The notes beneath the pieces are model-generated. The model made no database searches, was not told the origin of the DNA, and saw nothing but the letters and a program-made list of their open reading frames with translations. Of a DNA stretch of 32,676 nt, positions 31,506 through 32,676 are shown piece by piece (within the stretch, counting starts at the first letter, position 1; the number at the start of each line of letters is the position of its first letter). The position numbers and the translations under genes are program-made. Origin of the DNA: Nocardioidaceae bacterium (GTDB lineage: Bacteria > Actinomycetota > Actinomycetes > Propionibacteriales > Nocardioidaceae); the NCBI GenBank assembly GCA_013697905.1, contig JACCVZ010000138.1:1-32676 (forward strand). Reading direction: 5' to 3'.

Positions 31506-32676
31506 CCCGGGCGGGCCCGATGCCAGCCGAGGCTCGTCGGCTCGGCGTCGGCGTCGTGGGTTTCGGTTGGATGGGCCTGGTGCACAGCCGGGCCTACAGC
31601 CGGCTGCTCCAGCACTATCCAGGGGCACCTCTGCGGCCCCAGCTGGTGGCGGCCGCTGACCCTGACGCGGGCCGGCGCTGCCTCGCCGGAGCGGCGTACG
31701 GGTTCGACCGCACGCTGGCCGACTGGCGCGAGCTGGTGTCCTGCGACGACGTCGACGTCGTCAGCGTCTGTGGACCCAACTTCTTGCACCGCGACGTGGC
31801 GGTCGCTGCGGCTCGGGCCGGCAAGCACGTCTGGGTCGAGAAGCCCGCGGGACGTAGCCTCACCGACACCCTCGAGATCTCCGAGGCGGTCAGACTCGCC
31901 GGGGTGCAGGCTGCCGTCGGCTTCAACTACCGCTATGCACCGGCCGTCGCGCTTGCTCGTGATGTGGTGGCTTCCGGTGACCTCGGGACGATCGAGACCG
32001 TCAACGTGAGTCTGTTGAGCGACTATGCCGCGCACCCGGACGGGGCGTTGTCGTGGCGGTTTGACCCTGCGTACGCCGGCACGGGCGTGCTCGGCGACCT
32101 GGCCAGCCACGGACTCGACCTGGCCAGGTATGTCGCCGGCCCCGCGACCGGTGAGGTCACGGAGCTGATAGCCGACCAGGCGACGTTCATCCCCCATCGG
32201 CCGGAGGCGACCGGGGCAGTGTCGCACTTCGCCACCGCGGCCGGCGGGCAGCTCAGCCCGGTCGGCAACGAGGACCACGCGTCGGCGTTGCTGCGCTTTG
32301 CGTCCGGTGCCCGTGGGGTGCTGTCCGCATCGCGGGTGGCGGTGGGGGAGCAGTGCGCCTACGGCTTCGAGGTGCGTGGTGCCCAGGGCGCCGTCGGCTG
32401 GGACTTCCGCCGGATGGGGGAGCTGCGCGTCTGCTCCGGTCAGGGCTACCAGGATGCGGCGTGGCAGGTGCGCAGCGTCGGGGGGGCGGACGGGGACTAC
32501 GCCGCCTTCCAGCCCGGCTCCGGTATCGCCATGGGCTATGACGACCTCAAAGTGGTCGAGGCCGAGCGCCTCGTCCGGTCCATCGCCGAGAAACGCGCCA
32601 TCGGAGCGACCATGGACGACGCTGTGGTGACGGCACGGCTCGTCGACGCGATGAGCCGGTCGTTCGACACCCGCCG
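31502..32676 (+). CDS. Gfo/Idh/MocA family oxidoreductase, probable inositol dehydrogenase (3' end outside window)
   Basis: At least 391 residues of an NAD(P)-dependent dehydrogenase are visible, with no stop before the window ends. The N-terminal Rossmann fold has [13 protein letters not shown] (near 18-30), the EKP motif at E113-P115 (WVEKPAG), and the substrate-domain pair D199/H203 in [13 protein letters not shown]. In this cluster it would oxidise myo-inositol or a stereoisomer to an inosose, the first catabolic step. It is longer than classical IolG (about 337 residues), so it may act on scyllo- or another inositol or on a derivative, and a separate iolG could lie downstream. The start GTG 31502 overlaps the ATPase stop. 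Confidence 0.9.
   Translation, partial: MTRAGPMPAEARRLGVGVVGFGWMGLVHSRAYSRLLQHYPGAPLRPQLVAAADPDAGRRCLAGAAYGFDRTLADWRELVSCDDVDVVSVCGPNFLHRDVAVAAARAGKHVWVEKPAGRSLTDTLEISEAVRLAGVQAAVGFNYRYAPAVALARDVVASGDLGTIETVNVSLLSDYAAHPDGALSWRFDPAYAGTGVLGDLASHGLDLARYVAGPATGEVTELIADQATFIPHRPEATGAVSHFATAAGGQLSPVGNEDHASALLRFASGARGVLSASRVAVGEQCAYGFEVRGAQGAVGWDFRRMGELRVCSGQGYQDAAWQVRSVGGADGDYAAFQPGSGIAMGYDDLKVVEAERLVRSIAEKRAIGATMDDAVVTARLVDAMSRSFDTR

Overview
The window is high-GC DNA from an actinobacterium. The evidence is strong GC bias, GTG starts, many 4-base gene overlaps, apparent leaderless promoters, and an actinobacterial gene order of ctaE-qcrCAB, trpD, an exonuclease/UvrC-like gene, an NlpC/P60 gene and a PimB'-type mannosyltransferase. 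From memory this order resembles the Rv2185c-Rv2196 neighbourhood of Mycobacterium tuberculosis. A member of Propionibacteriales (Nocardioidaceae-like) is my guess; the sequence alone does not prove it. I saw no rRNA, tRNA, CRISPR array or intact mobile element.

Bases 1-5640, respiration and tryptophan. On the minus strand ctaE, qcrC, qcrA and qcrB (cut by the window edge) encode cytochrome oxidase subunit III and the bc1 complex. Divergent from them are a CtaG-like oxidase assembly membrane protein, a receiver-only response-regulator-like protein and trpD. The trpD stop codon lies inside the first of three 22-base tandem repeats.

Bases 5740-10000, minus strand. Here lie a stand-alone Lrp/AsnC ligand-binding domain, an S9 serine peptidase, and a DEDDh exonuclease fused to a UvrC-type GIY-YIG region.

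Bases 10200-16760, plus strand. Here lie a small zinc-ribbon protein overlapping a coiled-coil NYN/YacP-type nuclease-like gene, a MOSC protein, a four-cysteine small protein, a secreted NlpC/P60 cell-wall hydrolase, a membrane-anchored HExxH metalloprotease-like protein, and a PimB'-like glycosyltransferase that looks short at its C-terminus.

Bases 16850-21925. A NarL-type two-component pair on the minus strand is followed by an SRPBCC protein and two tandem ROK sugar kinases on the plus strand.

Bases 21890-32676, cyclitol (myo-inositol) catabolism. A GntR/HutC regulator is divergent from a long operon: an IolE-like TIM barrel protein, iolC, a Cgl0159-type aldolase-like protein, iolB, iolD, then a ribose-type ABC importer (binding lipoprotein, permease, single-domain ATPase) and a Gfo/Idh/MocA dehydrogenase cut by the window edge. 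The divergent region holds a strong promoter with a dyad beside it. Most junctions overlap by 4 bases, and hairpins flank the binding-protein gene. Together these genes would import a cyclitol, oxidise it, dehydrate it, open the ring, isomerise and phosphorylate the product, and cleave it into central metabolites. iolA and a classical IolT-type transporter are not in the window. No gene-free stretch exceeds 300 bases.
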